Assembly (NCBI GenBank): GCA_018267215.1
Contig: JAFDYX010000027.1
Span: forward strand, 1 to 64,000
Reading direction: 5' to 3'
Origin: Bacteroidota bacterium
Lineage (GTDB): Bacteria > Bacteroidota > Bacteroidia > Cytophagales > Cyclobacteriaceae
Length of the DNA: 64,000 nt
The position numbers and the translations under genes were made by a program. The notes beneath the pieces were generated by a model. It made no database searches, was not told the origin of the DNA, and worked only from the letters and a program-made list of their open reading frames with translations. Shown here in pieces: positions 25,876-35,032 of the stretch. The stretch's first letter is position 1. Each line of letters starts with the position of its first letter.

Positions 25876-26481
25876 ATGAAAAAGCTATTTCCTGTTTTTC
25901 TATTCTTCTTGACCGTTTCCTTATCGGCTCAGGATTTTAATAAAGATCTGGCATCGGCCCGCTCGGCTTACAGTTCGGGCAACCTGAACGATGCGCGTTT
26001 TTCTATGGAGCAAATGCTGAGCGACCTTGACCGGATCATCGGCAAAGAAATTTTAAAATTACTGCCCACCAGCCTGAACGGCATGAATTACAACACCAAA
26101 GACGACAATGTAACCGGCACAAGCGGAAATATTGCGGCCGGCCTTTATGTGCACCGCACGTATGGCACCGACCCCAACAAAGATGCCAGCATAGACATCA
26201 TCAACAACTCGCCCCTGATCACCTCCATCAATATGATTTTAACTACCCCCATGCTGGGCAGCATGATGCGCAACGAAAACCAAAAAGTGTTGAAAGTACA
26301 AGGGTACAAATCGCTGCTCGATAAAAGTGTGAACTCCGACACCGGAAAAACCAACTATCAGTTGCAGATACCGATGAACAATACACTGCTAACTATAAAA
26401 CTGGATGACTGTAGCGAAGACCAGATTACGGGTGCGGCCAATCAAATACAGTTACAAAAAATTGCTACCATCGCTCAATGA
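25876..26481 (+). CDS. Exported protein of unknown family, paralog 2
   Basis: This 201-residue protein has a signal peptide ending SLSAQ. The mature part repeats the domain of the preceding gene without its low-complexity linker: SARSAYSSGNLNDARFSMEQML, IIGKEILKLLPTSLNGMNY, then TSINMILTTPML. The 11-nt gap indicates an operon. The family is not recognised. It converges with priA, whose stop is 20 nt away. Confidence 0.75.
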   Translation: MKKLFPVFLFFLTVSLSAQDFNKDLASARSAYSSGNLNDARFSMEQMLSDLDRIIGKEILKLLPTSLNGMNYNTKDDNVTGTSGNIAAGLYVHRTYGTDPNKDASIDIINNSPLITSINMILTTPMLGSMMRNENQKVLKVQGYKSLLDKSVNSDTGKTNYQLQIPMNNTLLTIKLDDCSEDQITGAANQIQLQKIATIAQ

Positions 26482-26501
26482 TGGAGTGAGGCGGGTAAAA
26501 T

Positions 26502-29006
26502 TTAGGCAGGGTCAACATCAAAGATCACCTTTACTGTTCTGAATTTTTTCTCTTGGAGAAACAGTTGGGCTGTGTTGGCCAGTATGGATTTAATTTCTGT
26601 TAAATGCCCTTGGTCGCGGGGGATTTTTAATAATACCTGTAACAAAAATTCATTTCTGATCTTGGATATCATTGGTTCGGAAGGCCCTAAAATATTTACC
26701 TGCCTGATCTTGGCTTTATAATTTTCAGTAATAGCTGTGGCTGCCTCTTGTACAACTTTTTTATCGGAGTGTTTAAATGTAATTCCGATCAGCCTTGAAA
26801 ATGGAGGGTAAAAATTTTGTTTCCGGTCTTCCAATTGTTTTTGTAGAAAGCCATCTACGTTGTGTTCGATCACATACTGAAACAAAGAATGAGAAGGGCG
26901 GGCAGTTTGCACAATTACTTTTCCTTTTTTCTCCCTTCTGCCGGCTCGTCCGCTTACCTGTGTGATCAACTGAAAGGCACGTTCGTATGACCGGAAATCC
27001 GGAAAGTGCATCAGCCGGTCGGCATCAAAGACTCCTACCAAACTTACCTTATCAAAATCAAGGCCTTTGGTTACCATCTGTGTGCCTACCAAAATATCGG
27101 TGTCTCCGCTTTCAAACTCCGAAATAATTTCTTCGTATCCTGATTTAGTTCGGGTAGTGTCATAGTCCATCCGCTTAACAGTAGCGTCAGGAAAATAAAG
27201 GTTCAATTCTTCCTGCAGCTTTTCTGTGCCATAGCCCAGTGTCAGTATTCGTTTAGAAGAACACTGTGGACATTGCGTTGGCAAAGATTCTTTGTACCCA
27301 CAGTAATGGCACACTAAAGCGTGCCTAAACTGGTGGTATGTCAGGCTTACCGCGCAGTTAATACAAGTGGGTATCCATCCGCAATCCTGGCATTGAACCA
27401 AAGGAGAATAGCCGCGTCTGTTCTGAAAAAGAATGACTTGTTCTTTTGCATTCACAGCGCTTTCGATTCCCTTTAGCAACATGGATGAAAACTCGCCCTT
27501 CATGGTTTTGTTCTTGCGCTCGGCCGATAAGTCGGCAAACAAAATTTCCGGAAGTACTGCTGTACCAAAGCGTTCCGACAGTTTTACATATCCAAATTTT
27601 CCTGTTTGTGTCTGGTAATACGATTCGACAGAAGGCGTAGCGCTTCCTAAAATTACTTTAGCCTGATGCTGATGAGCCATCAGCAGCGCTACATCGCGGG
27701 CATGGTAACGTGGGGCAGGATCCTGCTGTTTGTATGAAGAATCATGTTCTTCATCAACAATAATCAGCCCCAGATTATCGAAAGGCAAAAGTACAGATGA
27801 ACGCACCCCTACAACTAAATTAAATTTGCCGTTACGCACTCCATTCCATACTTCTACCCGTTCGTTGTCTGAAAACTTAGAGTGATATACCCCCATTTGG
27901 TTTCCAAAATTTTTTTTTAGGCGCAGTACAATTTGTGTAGTCAGTGCAATTTCCGGCAACATATACAGTACCTGGTTGCCGCCTTCCAGCGCCCTGCGGA
28001 TCAGGTCAATGTACACCTCCGTTTTTCCACTGCCCGTTACACCCTGAAAAAGAACGGTGTTCTTATTCTCCAAATATTGAATAATACTATTGCGTGCCTC
28101 TTCCTGTTTCGGGCTCAGCAAAACCGGTACACTGGGTGCGGTTGTTTCAAACCCAAAGCGGGGCACGGCAACACTAAACTCTTCGATAACTTTATTTTTG
28201 ATCAATGTCCGGATAACTGCATCGGTAGTTTCTTCATCTCTCAGCAATGATTTGGCTACTCCTTTTTCATTGAGTAACGGATCGGAAAACACCGGAACCC
28301 ATTGCAAGTATTTCAAAATCAGCGACTCGTGCCGTGGTTTAGCCGACAGCGTTTCAAACAATGCCTCCAGCGATTTTTTTTTGATGTATTCGTGTGCCAG
28401 CCGGATGTGCTTCTCCGTTTTGGGCTTATACTTTTCTTTTACTTGCTCGAAGAGAATAATAGCTTCCTTCGAAGTCAATGATTTCAATAATGCGTGGATC
28501 GTCTGTACTCCTGTCAGTTTTACAATGTCAGAATAAGTGAGCGACTCCTGCTTCAGGCGTTGCAACACTATTTTTTCTTTCTCTGAAAATGAGTAATTAG
28601 TGGTGTCTTCATCAAATGACGGGTTCAGTTGCACCATGGATTCGCTCGATAACTTCAACCCCGATGGCAAGGCGGCATTGACTACCTCCCCTACACTGCA
28701 CATATAGTAAGTGGCTATCCATTGATAGAGTTTAAATTGCTGATCGAAAAATATTTCATCTTCATCGAGTAGCTCTAACAGGTATTTTGCTTCATATTCC
28801 CGTGGAGCGTTAGAATGAATGTTGGCAATGACACCGGTCAAAATTTTCTTGCTGCCAAACGGAACGATGGCGCGCTGGCCTACTTTAATGATTGAATTGA
28901 ATGGTGCGGGTACACGGTAAGTAAAAAGCCTGTCGATGGGTACCGGCAGTACCAGTTCGGCAAAAAGCGTTTCGTGCACATTCAATTCGGGCGGAAGGTT
29001 AGCCAT
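26502..29006 (-). CDS. priA: Primosomal protein N' (replication restart helicase PriA)
   Basis: PriA of 834 residues reloads the replisome at stalled forks. The N-terminal DNA-binding domain starts FAELVLPVPIDRLFTYRVP. The helicase core has Walker A GVTGSGKTE near residue 325 and the DEEH box in IIVDEEHDSSYKQQDP. Eight cysteines between about 532 and 585 (CQDCGWIPTCINC, CHYCGY, CPQC) form the two zinc sites. The open frame begins at 29039. I prefer the ATG at 29006 because a TAGTTTTG -7 motif lies at 29019-29026 (minus strand) and the family normally starts close to this point. Confidence 0.93.
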   Translation of the reverse strand: MANLPPELNVHETLFAELVLPVPIDRLFTYRVPAPFNSIIKVGQRAIVPFGSKKILTGVIANIHSNAPREYEAKYLLELLDEDEIFFDQQFKLYQWIATYYMCSVGEVVNAALPSGLKLSSESMVQLNPSFDEDTTNYSFSEKEKIVLQRLKQESLTYSDIVKLTGVQTIHALLKSLTSKEAIILFEQVKEKYKPKTEKHIRLAHEYIKKKSLEALFETLSAKPRHESLILKYLQWVPVFSDPLLNEKGVAKSLLRDEETTDAVIRTLIKNKVIEEFSVAVPRFGFETTAPSVPVLLSPKQEEARNSIIQYLENKNTVLFQGVTGSGKTEVYIDLIRRALEGGNQVLYMLPEIALTTQIVLRLKKNFGNQMGVYHSKFSDNERVEVWNGVRNGKFNLVVGVRSSVLLPFDNLGLIIVDEEHDSSYKQQDPAPRYHARDVALLMAHQHQAKVILGSATPSVESYYQTQTGKFGYVKLSERFGTAVLPEILFADLSAERKNKTMKGEFSSMLLKGIESAVNAKEQVILFQNRRGYSPLVQCQDCGWIPTCINCAVSLTYHQFRHALVCHYCGYKESLPTQCPQCSSKRILTLGYGTEKLQEELNLYFPDATVKRMDYDTTRTKSGYEEIISEFESGDTDILVGTQMVTKGLDFDKVSLVGVFDADRLMHFPDFRSYERAFQLITQVSGRAGRREKKGKVIVQTARPSHSLFQYVIEHNVDGFLQKQLEDRKQNFYPPFSRLIGITFKHSDKKVVQEAATAITENYKAKIRQVNILGPSEPMISKIRNEFLLQVLLKIPRDQGHLTEIKSILANTAQLFLQEKKFRTVKVIFDVDPA

Positions 29007-29115
29007 CGTCTTACTTTTCAAAACTACACATTTTTGCAAGTAATGCAGGCTAAGCCTTGTCGCTTCTTTACAAGATCATCTTCCAAAGAAATCTATCGAA
29101 ATTGAATTAACTCTG

Positions 29116-30639
29116 CTAATCAATAGCAACATGGCGTTTATTTTTTAGGAACAACATGCCAATAATAAAACACGCGGCCGCTACGATGATAGGATACCAC
29201 AAACCGGCCACCGGGTCGCCTGTGGGGTTGGCTTTTGTTTTACTCAACTCGTATAAGCTCGTAGCAATAAACGGCACCAGCCCGCCAAAGACTCCGTTGC
29301 CAATATGATAAGGCAGCGACATAGAAGTGTATCTTATTTTTGTCGGAAATAATTCTACCAAAAAAGCAGCTATCGGCCCGTACACCATGGTAACAAAAAC
29401 CACCTGAATGGCCACCAAAAAAATCATCCATCCGAAGTTGATGCCTGCCAACTTGGTTTCCTTTTTTATTTCATCAGAAACAGTGTGATCTTTTTTAGCA
29501 GTATGTTTTTTGGTTTCGCTCACCATTGTTTCATCTGAATAAAACCGTTGCATAGATGTTGTAACTATTGTATCACCGGCAGAGGTGAAGGTGGTAGATC
29601 GTTCGATGGTGCGGTTTGGTTCCGTTTCTATTTTAGCAGAGATATCTGAGATGGCATACATTTTTTGATAGATAGGCCGGTAACAAACTACTGCCAAAAT
29701 CAAACCGGCCATCATAATGTATTTTCTGCCGATGCGGTCGCTCCACCAGCCAAAGAAAATAAAGAGTGGAGTGGCAATAGCCAGTGCAATAGCGATAATA
29801 TAGTTCGACTGGGCAAACTCGATGTTGCAGTTTTTTTGAATGTAGGTAAGCGCATAAAACTGGCCGGTGTACCAAACTACACCCTGCCCCGCAGCAGCAC
29901 CAAACAAAGCCAATAACACCAGTTTCAGGTTTTCTTTTTTTCCAAAACTTTCCTTCAACGGATTTTTAGACAACTTTCCTTCTGATTTTATTTTCGCAAA
30001 GAGTGGAGACTCTTGCATGCGCAAGCGGATGTAAACCGAGATGGCCACCAAAATAGCTGATACTAAAAATGGTATGCGCCAACCCCAGGCTGTAAATTGA
30101 TCCGTGTCCATGGACTGGCGCACCACCAATATCACACCGAGCGAAACAAACAAGCCCAGTGTAGCAGTTGTTTGAATGAAGCTTGTATAAAAACCGCGCT
30201 CATGGTCGGGCGAGTGTTCGGCTACATAGGTGGCCGCACCTCCGTACTCTCCGCCCAACGCCAGTCCTTGTACTACACGCAACAATAAAACAATAAAAGG
30301 TGCAGCCATACCGATAGAATCGTAGCCGGGCACTAAACCAATCAGAAAGGTAGAGCCACCCATCAAAACGAGTGTTACCATAAATGTGTACTTGCGGCCT
30401 ACAATGTCTCCCAGCCGCCCGAACACCAGCGCCCCAAAAGGCCTCACTATAAAACCAACTGCAAATGTTAAGAGCGTAGAGAGAAATGCAGCCGTGGGGT
30501 TATCCTTCGGAAAAAACTGCTGCGAGAGAACAGTTGACAAACTGCCGAAAATAAAAAAATCGTACCACTCGATCAGCGTGCCAACAGAAGAAGCACCGAT
30601 TACCGCCCACAATGTTTTTTTAGAGACCAGATGAGACAT
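29116..30639 (-). CDS. MHS-type MFS transporter
   Basis: This 507-residue major facilitator protein has about 12 membrane segments and the metabolite:H+ symporter signature RPFGALVFGRLGDIVGRKY. It resembles ProP, KgtP and ShiA, which import osmolytes or organic acids with protons. An unusually long polar insert at roughly residues 335-395 (rich in Thr, Ser, Lys and Glu) lies in the loop after the eighth segment. A terminator separates it from the upstream GMC dehydrogenase pair. Import of a dehydrogenase substrate is possible but unproven. Confidence 0.85.
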   Translation of the reverse strand: MSHLVSKKTLWAVIGASSVGTLIEWYDFFIFGSLSTVLSQQFFPKDNPTAAFLSTLLTFAVGFIVRPFGALVFGRLGDIVGRKYTFMVTLVLMGGSTFLIGLVPGYDSIGMAAPFIVLLLRVVQGLALGGEYGGAATYVAEHSPDHERGFYTSFIQTTATLGLFVSLGVILVVRQSMDTDQFTAWGWRIPFLVSAILVAISVYIRLRMQESPLFAKIKSEGKLSKNPLKESFGKKENLKLVLLALFGAAAGQGVVWYTGQFYALTYIQKNCNIEFAQSNYIIAIALAIATPLFIFFGWWSDRIGRKYIMMAGLILAVVCYRPIYQKMYAISDISAKIETEPNRTIERSTTFTSAGDTIVTTSMQRFYSDETMVSETKKHTAKKDHTVSDEIKKETKLAGINFGWMIFLVAIQVVFVTMVYGPIAAFLVELFPTKIRYTSMSLPYHIGNGVFGGLVPFIATSLYELSKTKANPTGDPVAGLWYPIIVAAACFIIGMLFLKNKRHVAID

Positions 30640-30684
30640 AGAAGTAATGGATTATAAAATTTTGTTTTTGATTTACGGGAGCTA

Positions 30685-30716
30685 ATAAAAAAGCCCCTCA
30701 ATGGTATTGAAGGGCT
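30685..30716 (-). terminator. Rho-independent terminator after the GMC dehydrogenase pair
   Basis: On the minus strand the 10-bp arms AGCCCTTCAA and TTGAGGGGCT pair with one G-T mismatch around a 5-nt loop, followed by TTTTTT. It lies 20 nt past the stop of the subunit 3 gene and before the MFS transporter, and so ends the two-gene dehydrogenase operon. Confidence 0.8.
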
Positions 30717-30736
30717 AAGTTCATTTTTGTTATCCA

Positions 30737-31330
30737 TTAAGAGGCCCAAGCTTTGCCATTGCCGGCCTCGGCCAGCGGGATACATCCTTTGTAGGCACCG
30801 GGCACAGCTTGATATTGCAGCACTTGTGTAGCTCCGGCTTCTGATGTGAAATATCCCAACATTGTGAGTTCTTTCATTTTCAAAATAAAGGGGCGAGGCT
30901 TGGACGGATCGCTTTTCGCTGCCTGCACGGCCTCATCATGCACTTGCTGTACATATTTAAGCCTTTCGCTGGCATCGCCATCCACAAACTTGTCGCCAAA
31001 TGCTTTGATAGCATTCTCATCAAATTCTTTGAGGCCATCCAAAAAACTTTTTTGATCTTCTTCCTTGTAGCAGTCTTTCAAAATTTTATCAATAAAACCC
31101 GGCACACCCACATCTTTTGCACCTGGTGTATCAGTTTTAGGGATAATGATGTCTGCCAACTCTGCCACCAACACGGCCTGTCCATTATTGAATAATACCG
31201 GATTATAGTTAAGGTCTGTAGCTGGTTTACAACTATGTAAAAAAGCGGCTATGGTGGAAGCCGACACGGCTGCGCCCATCATGAGGGCAGTCTTGCGGAG
31301 GGCTTCTCTTCTGTCTATTAAGTTATTCAT
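30737..31330 (-). CDS. Gluconate 2-dehydrogenase subunit 3-like protein
   Basis: This 197-residue protein resembles the small subunit (subunit 3) of membrane gluconate 2-dehydrogenase. It has a twin-arginine signal (DRREALRKTALMMG) and a cysteine in HSC after the hydrophobic stretch, consistent with Tat export and possible lipidation. Family features are ELADIIIPKTDTPGAKDVGVPGFID and MKELTMLGYFTSEAG. It is encoded 21 nt after the GMC flavoprotein, which would be exported with it as a folded complex. Confidence 0.88.
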   Translation of the reverse strand: MNNLIDRREALRKTALMMGAAVSASTIAAFLHSCKPATDLNYNPVLFNNGQAVLVAELADIIIPKTDTPGAKDVGVPGFIDKILKDCYKEEDQKSFLDGLKEFDENAIKAFGDKFVDGDASERLKYVQQVHDEAVQAAKSDPSKPRPFILKMKELTMLGYFTSEAGATQVLQYQAVPGAYKGCIPLAEAGNGKAWAS

Positions 31331-31351
31331 AATTCAAAGATTCAGATTCAA

Positions 31352-33055
31352 TTATAAATTTTGCTTTTTAAGTTCGTTCACGGCAAAATCTACTGCGCGG
31401 GCAGTAAAGGCCATATACGTTAACGAAGGATTGACACAGGAAGATGATGTCATAAATGAACCATCGGTAACAAATACATTTTTGCAGGCATGCACCTGGT
31501 TGTATTTATTGAGCACAGAAGTTTTGGGGTCTTTGCCCATGCGTGCCGTTCCCATTTCATGGATGCCCAATCCGGGGCCGCCAATGTTGTCCCACTTACG
31601 TACGTTTTTTATACCCAGTGCATCCAACATTTCGGCCGCATCGTTGGCCATATCCACTCGCATTTTCTTTTCGTTGTCTTTAAACTCGGCATCGAAGGTA
31701 ATGGTTGACATCCCATGTTTATCTTTCTTCTCATGGTTGAGGTACATTTTGTTTTCGTGTACGGGCAAGAACTCACCGAAGCCGGTCATTCCGATAGTCC
31801 AGCCTCCCGGCTCCGACACTAATTTTTTCAGGTCGGCACCTATTGAAAGTTCTGCCACAGCCCGGCTCCAACCCTGGCGGCCGGCACCTCCCTGATAGCC
31901 AAAACCACGCAGGTAGTTGCGTTTGTCTTTACCGGTGTTGCGGTAGCGCGGAATATAAAAACCATTAGCCCTGCGGCCGGAATAATATTTATCTTCTAAT
32001 CCTTCCACTGATCCTCCGGCACCTACACCCAGGTGGTGATCCATGATATTGCAACCCAGTTCTCCGCTATCGTTGCCCAAGCCATTGGGGAAACGTTTTG
32101 AGGTGGAGTTAAGCATGATATAAGCTGATGCAAATGTTGACGCACACAGAAAAATAACTTTGGCATAGAATTCAATCTGCTCTCCTGTTTCGGCATCTTG
32201 CACTTTCACACCGGTTGCTTTTCCTTTCTGCTCGTCATAAATAATTTCGGAGACGATAGAGTTAGGGCGCAGTGTTAAGTTATTGGTTTTTTCCGCAGCC
32301 GGCAAAGTACATGAATTGCTGCTGAAGTAACCGCCATAGGGACATCCACGAATGCACAAATCCCTGAACTGGCATGTGCCGCGCCAAGGTGTGTGTGGCA
32401 GCGGGGCAGTAGCATGGGCTGTTCGGCCTATCGTCAATAATCTTCCAAACTTATCTTTAACTGCTTTTTTCAATTCTAACTCGGCACAGTTTAATTCCAT
32501 GGCAGGAAGAAATTTTCCATCGGGCAGGTAGGGATAATTTTCTGCCGAGCCGCTCACACCAATATACGATTCTACATAATCGTACCAAGGTTCTATTTCT
32601 TTGTATCGCACCGGCCAATCTACGGCAATGCCTTCTTTTGCATTGGCTTCAAAATCAAAATCGCTCCAGCGGTAGCTTTGGCGACCCCACATAATAGAGC
32701 GCCCCCCTACATGGTAGCCGCGCATCCAATCCATACGTTTTACCTCGGTGTATGGATAATCTAAATCATTAACAAACCAATGCTTGGAACTTTGCCGGAT
32801 GGTATAGCCTGTGCGGGCTTGTACGCCCTGTTGTTTCAAATCTTCCTGTGTAGGCCGGTCGGCATTGGGAAGTTGCCACGGATCTAACTTGGCTGTCGGG
32901 TAATCAGGATGTTTCACATCGCGCCCGCGCTCGAGCACCAGTGTCTTCAGCCCTTTCTCGGTAAGTTCTTTTGCTGCCCATCCACCGGAAATCCCTGAGC
33001 CAACTACAATGGCATCGTATGTATTTTTCTTTTCTGCCTCCCCATTTAAGTTCAT
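31352..33055 (-). CDS. GMC family oxidoreductase, large dehydrogenase subunit
   Basis: This 567-residue GMC flavoprotein has an FAD Rossmann motif at about residues 13-45 (AIVVGSGISGGWAAKEL then TLVLERG), a cysteine-rich stretch RDLCIRGCPYGGYF, and the C-terminal HEMGTARMG with SCVNPSLTYMA. It is like the catalytic subunit of gluconate 2-dehydrogenase and related sugar/alcohol dehydrogenases. No own signal peptide is seen, so export probably relies on the Tat signal of the small subunit encoded next. The usual cytochrome c subunit is missing here. The substrate is unknown. Confidence 0.9.
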   Translation of the reverse strand: MNLNGEAEKKNTYDAIVVGSGISGGWAAKELTEKGLKTLVLERGRDVKHPDYPTAKLDPWQLPNADRPTQEDLKQQGVQARTGYTIRQSSKHWFVNDLDYPYTEVKRMDWMRGYHVGGRSIMWGRQSYRWSDFDFEANAKEGIAVDWPVRYKEIEPWYDYVESYIGVSGSAENYPYLPDGKFLPAMELNCAELELKKAVKDKFGRLLTIGRTAHATAPLPHTPWRGTCQFRDLCIRGCPYGGYFSSNSCTLPAAEKTNNLTLRPNSIVSEIIYDEQKGKATGVKVQDAETGEQIEFYAKVIFLCASTFASAYIMLNSTSKRFPNGLGNDSGELGCNIMDHHLGVGAGGSVEGLEDKYYSGRRANGFYIPRYRNTGKDKRNYLRGFGYQGGAGRQGWSRAVAELSIGADLKKLVSEPGGWTIGMTGFGEFLPVHENKMYLNHEKKDKHGMSTITFDAEFKDNEKKMRVDMANDAAEMLDALGIKNVRKWDNIGGPGLGIHEMGTARMGKDPKTSVLNKYNQVHACKNVFVTDGSFMTSSSCVNPSLTYMAFTARAVDFAVNELKKQNL

Positions 33056-33143
33056 AGCGTATTATTTTTTTTGAATTGAATGAAAAGGTAAAACTATTTT
33101 TTGCAAGAATAGAATCCGTTCATCAAAATTTTTCGAATATCTG

Positions 33144-33926
33144 CTAAAAATTTTCGAATACGCCCAAGCCAAAAAGGGCAAAGTCATATTTTACCGGATC
33201 GTGTGGATTTAATTTCTTTAGATTTTTTGTCAGCTCAACAGCCGTTAGCCAGTCCATCGGCTTTCGTTTAATTAACTTCAGCCTTCTGGCCACACGCTCT
33301 ACGTGCAAATCGCACGGGCAGATCAACTGGCTGGCGGATATGGTTTTCCAAATTCCCAAATCAACACCTCTTCCATCGTTTCGCACCATCCAGCGCAAAA
33401 ACATATTGATACGTTTGCAAGCCGATTTTCTTTGAGGTGTGGCTATGTGCTTGCGCGTTCGCTCGGGAAAATAATCGAGACTGAAAAATAAATTGTGAAA
33501 TCCTGCTAATGCCTGCTCTACGTTTTCATCTTGCCCTGCAACAAAAGCGTTTTCGAGTGTTTCGTTTTGTTTATAAAAATGACTGAGAAACTCGATAAAG
33601 TAAAGCGCGTCTGTTTCGTTGAACGTTCGGTGTTTGTAGCCTTTAAATATTTTCAGGTCAGCAGGGCGATGATTCAATAAGAAATCGTGCGGACTGTTGT
33701 CCATCCTATCCAGAAAGTCGCTGGCTTTATTAATGATAGTTTTTCGTTGTCCCCAGGCCAGCACAGCTGCAATCAGACCGGCAATCTCTATGTCTTGCTT
33801 TTTGTTAAACCGATGGGGAATGGAAACCGGGTCATCAGTAATAAATGCCGGGCGGTTATATTGATCTGCTTTTTCGTCTAAAAAAATTTTCAGATCTGCC
33901 CAATATGTTTTCTGATTCAATTTCAA
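33144..33926 (-). CDS. TIGR02757 family protein
   Basis: This 260-residue protein matches the TIGR02757 (DUF2400) family, seen in Bacteroidota and some other groups and of unknown function. Typical segments are PVSIPHRFNKKQDIEIAGL, AWGQRKTIINKA, KGYKHRTFNETDALYF and RWMVRNDGRGVDLG. Its start is TTG, overlapping the TGA of the OmpA-like gene (TTGA), and no ATG is near, so translation is probably coupled. It is the last gene of the LysM-OmpA-TIGR02757 operon. No signal peptide was seen, so it should be cytoplasmic, unlike its two exported neighbours. Confidence 0.85.
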   Translation of the reverse strand: MKLNQKTYWADLKIFLDEKADQYNRPAFITDDPVSIPHRFNKKQDIEIAGLIAAVLAWGQRKTIINKASDFLDRMDNSPHDFLLNHRPADLKIFKGYKHRTFNETDALYFIEFLSHFYKQNETLENAFVAGQDENVEQALAGFHNLFFSLDYFPERTRKHIATPQRKSACKRINMFLRWMVRNDGRGVDLGIWKTISASQLICPCDLHVERVARRLKLIKRKPMDWLTAVELTKNLKKLNPHDPVKYDFALFGLGVFENF

Positions 33927-35032
33927 TGACGAGGGGGGCGATCCACAAACTTAGCTTCTACCCTGCGGTTAACTGTCCGGGCATCATCGTCTGTGCCTTG
34001 AATGACCGGGCGTTTTTTGCCGTAGCCATAAATATGGATGCGGCCGTTGCTGATTCCTTTTTGTACGAGGTACTCACCTACGCTGGTAGCGCGGCTTTGC
34101 GAAAGCTGAAGATTGTAAGCATCTGTACCCTGATCATCTGTATGACCCGATAATTCAACATTCCACGATGGATTTCTTTGTAAGATAGTAACCAGGCGGT
34201 CTAACTCAGCAAACGAAGAAGACAACAACTCATAGCTATTGTATGAAAAGCGAATATGCCGCAGCGTGTAGGTTTCATCCGGCTTTACAGTAGCTTCTGC
34301 AATGCTGAGCGAATCTTTTATAATTTCACTTCCCGTTTCCAGCGGGATGACAGCCACATCATCAATGTAAAAGTAAGCAGCCCGCTTAAGCAAGGGCTGG
34401 TCGTTCAACGGGTTTGCTATCAGATATTTTTTTGTTGCTTCGTTGGTAGAAAAATTGCCGAGTGTGATGTACTGCTCTCCGCCTTTGGCTACATACTCAA
34501 AGTGTACACGGTTCCACAACCCGGTGCCTTTGTTGTAGGCTGAATCCATGATGTGGTTGTAAGATGGAGCTAACGTAAGGATGAGATCGTGGTCGGCCTT
34601 GGCGGTAGAGTCTGACAGCAGCACACCAATCCGGTCTATGCTGTATTTAGAATAAGCCGACAGACGGAAATAAAATTCTACCCAATATTTTCGGCCGGCC
34701 TGTAGTGGTTCTTTCAGTTTGGCCTGCAGGTACTCGCGGTAGTCCACGCGTTCTATCCAAACATAAATGCCGGCATAACCCCAGCCATCGTAAGCGCGCG
34801 ATACGCCCGCCCAGTTGCGCGGCACACCGGCCGTGCCAATGCTGCACCGGTTGAATAAGTCGGGCGTTCCCTGCGTGGGCGAAGTCCAGCCGGGTGCAAA
34901 ATCTTTAAAGCCTACCTGACTATACGTAGTGGGGCAACTGTAATATTTTTCAAAACTGGGGTTGGGCACTAAGTTCTGTCCGCCACAAAATATTGACACA
35001 ACCAGAAAAAAGATGGTGGCCCCTGACTTCAT
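33923..35032 (-). CDS. OmpA family protein
   Basis: This 369-residue protein has a signal peptide (GATIFFLVVSIFCGGQ) and an N-terminal beta-sandwich-like domain (LVPNPSFEKYYSCP, FAPGWTSPTQGTPD, YVWIERVDYREYLQAKL). A C-terminal OmpA peptidoglycan-binding domain follows from about 255 (LSGHTDDQGTDAYN, LSQSRATSVGEYL, YGYGKKRPV). It should tether the outer membrane to peptidoglycan. Its ATG overlaps the TAA of the LysM gene by one base, and its stop overlaps the TTG of the TIGR02757 gene. Confidence 0.92.
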   Translation of the reverse strand: MKSGATIFFLVVSIFCGGQNLVPNPSFEKYYSCPTTYSQVGFKDFAPGWTSPTQGTPDLFNRCSIGTAGVPRNWAGVSRAYDGWGYAGIYVWIERVDYREYLQAKLKEPLQAGRKYWVEFYFRLSAYSKYSIDRIGVLLSDSTAKADHDLILTLAPSYNHIMDSAYNKGTGLWNRVHFEYVAKGGEQYITLGNFSTNEATKKYLIANPLNDQPLLKRAAYFYIDDVAVIPLETGSEIIKDSLSIAEATVKPDETYTLRHIRFSYNSYELLSSSFAELDRLVTILQRNPSWNVELSGHTDDQGTDAYNLQLSQSRATSVGEYLVQKGISNGRIHIYGYGKKRPVIQGTDDDARTVNRRVEAKFVDRPPRH

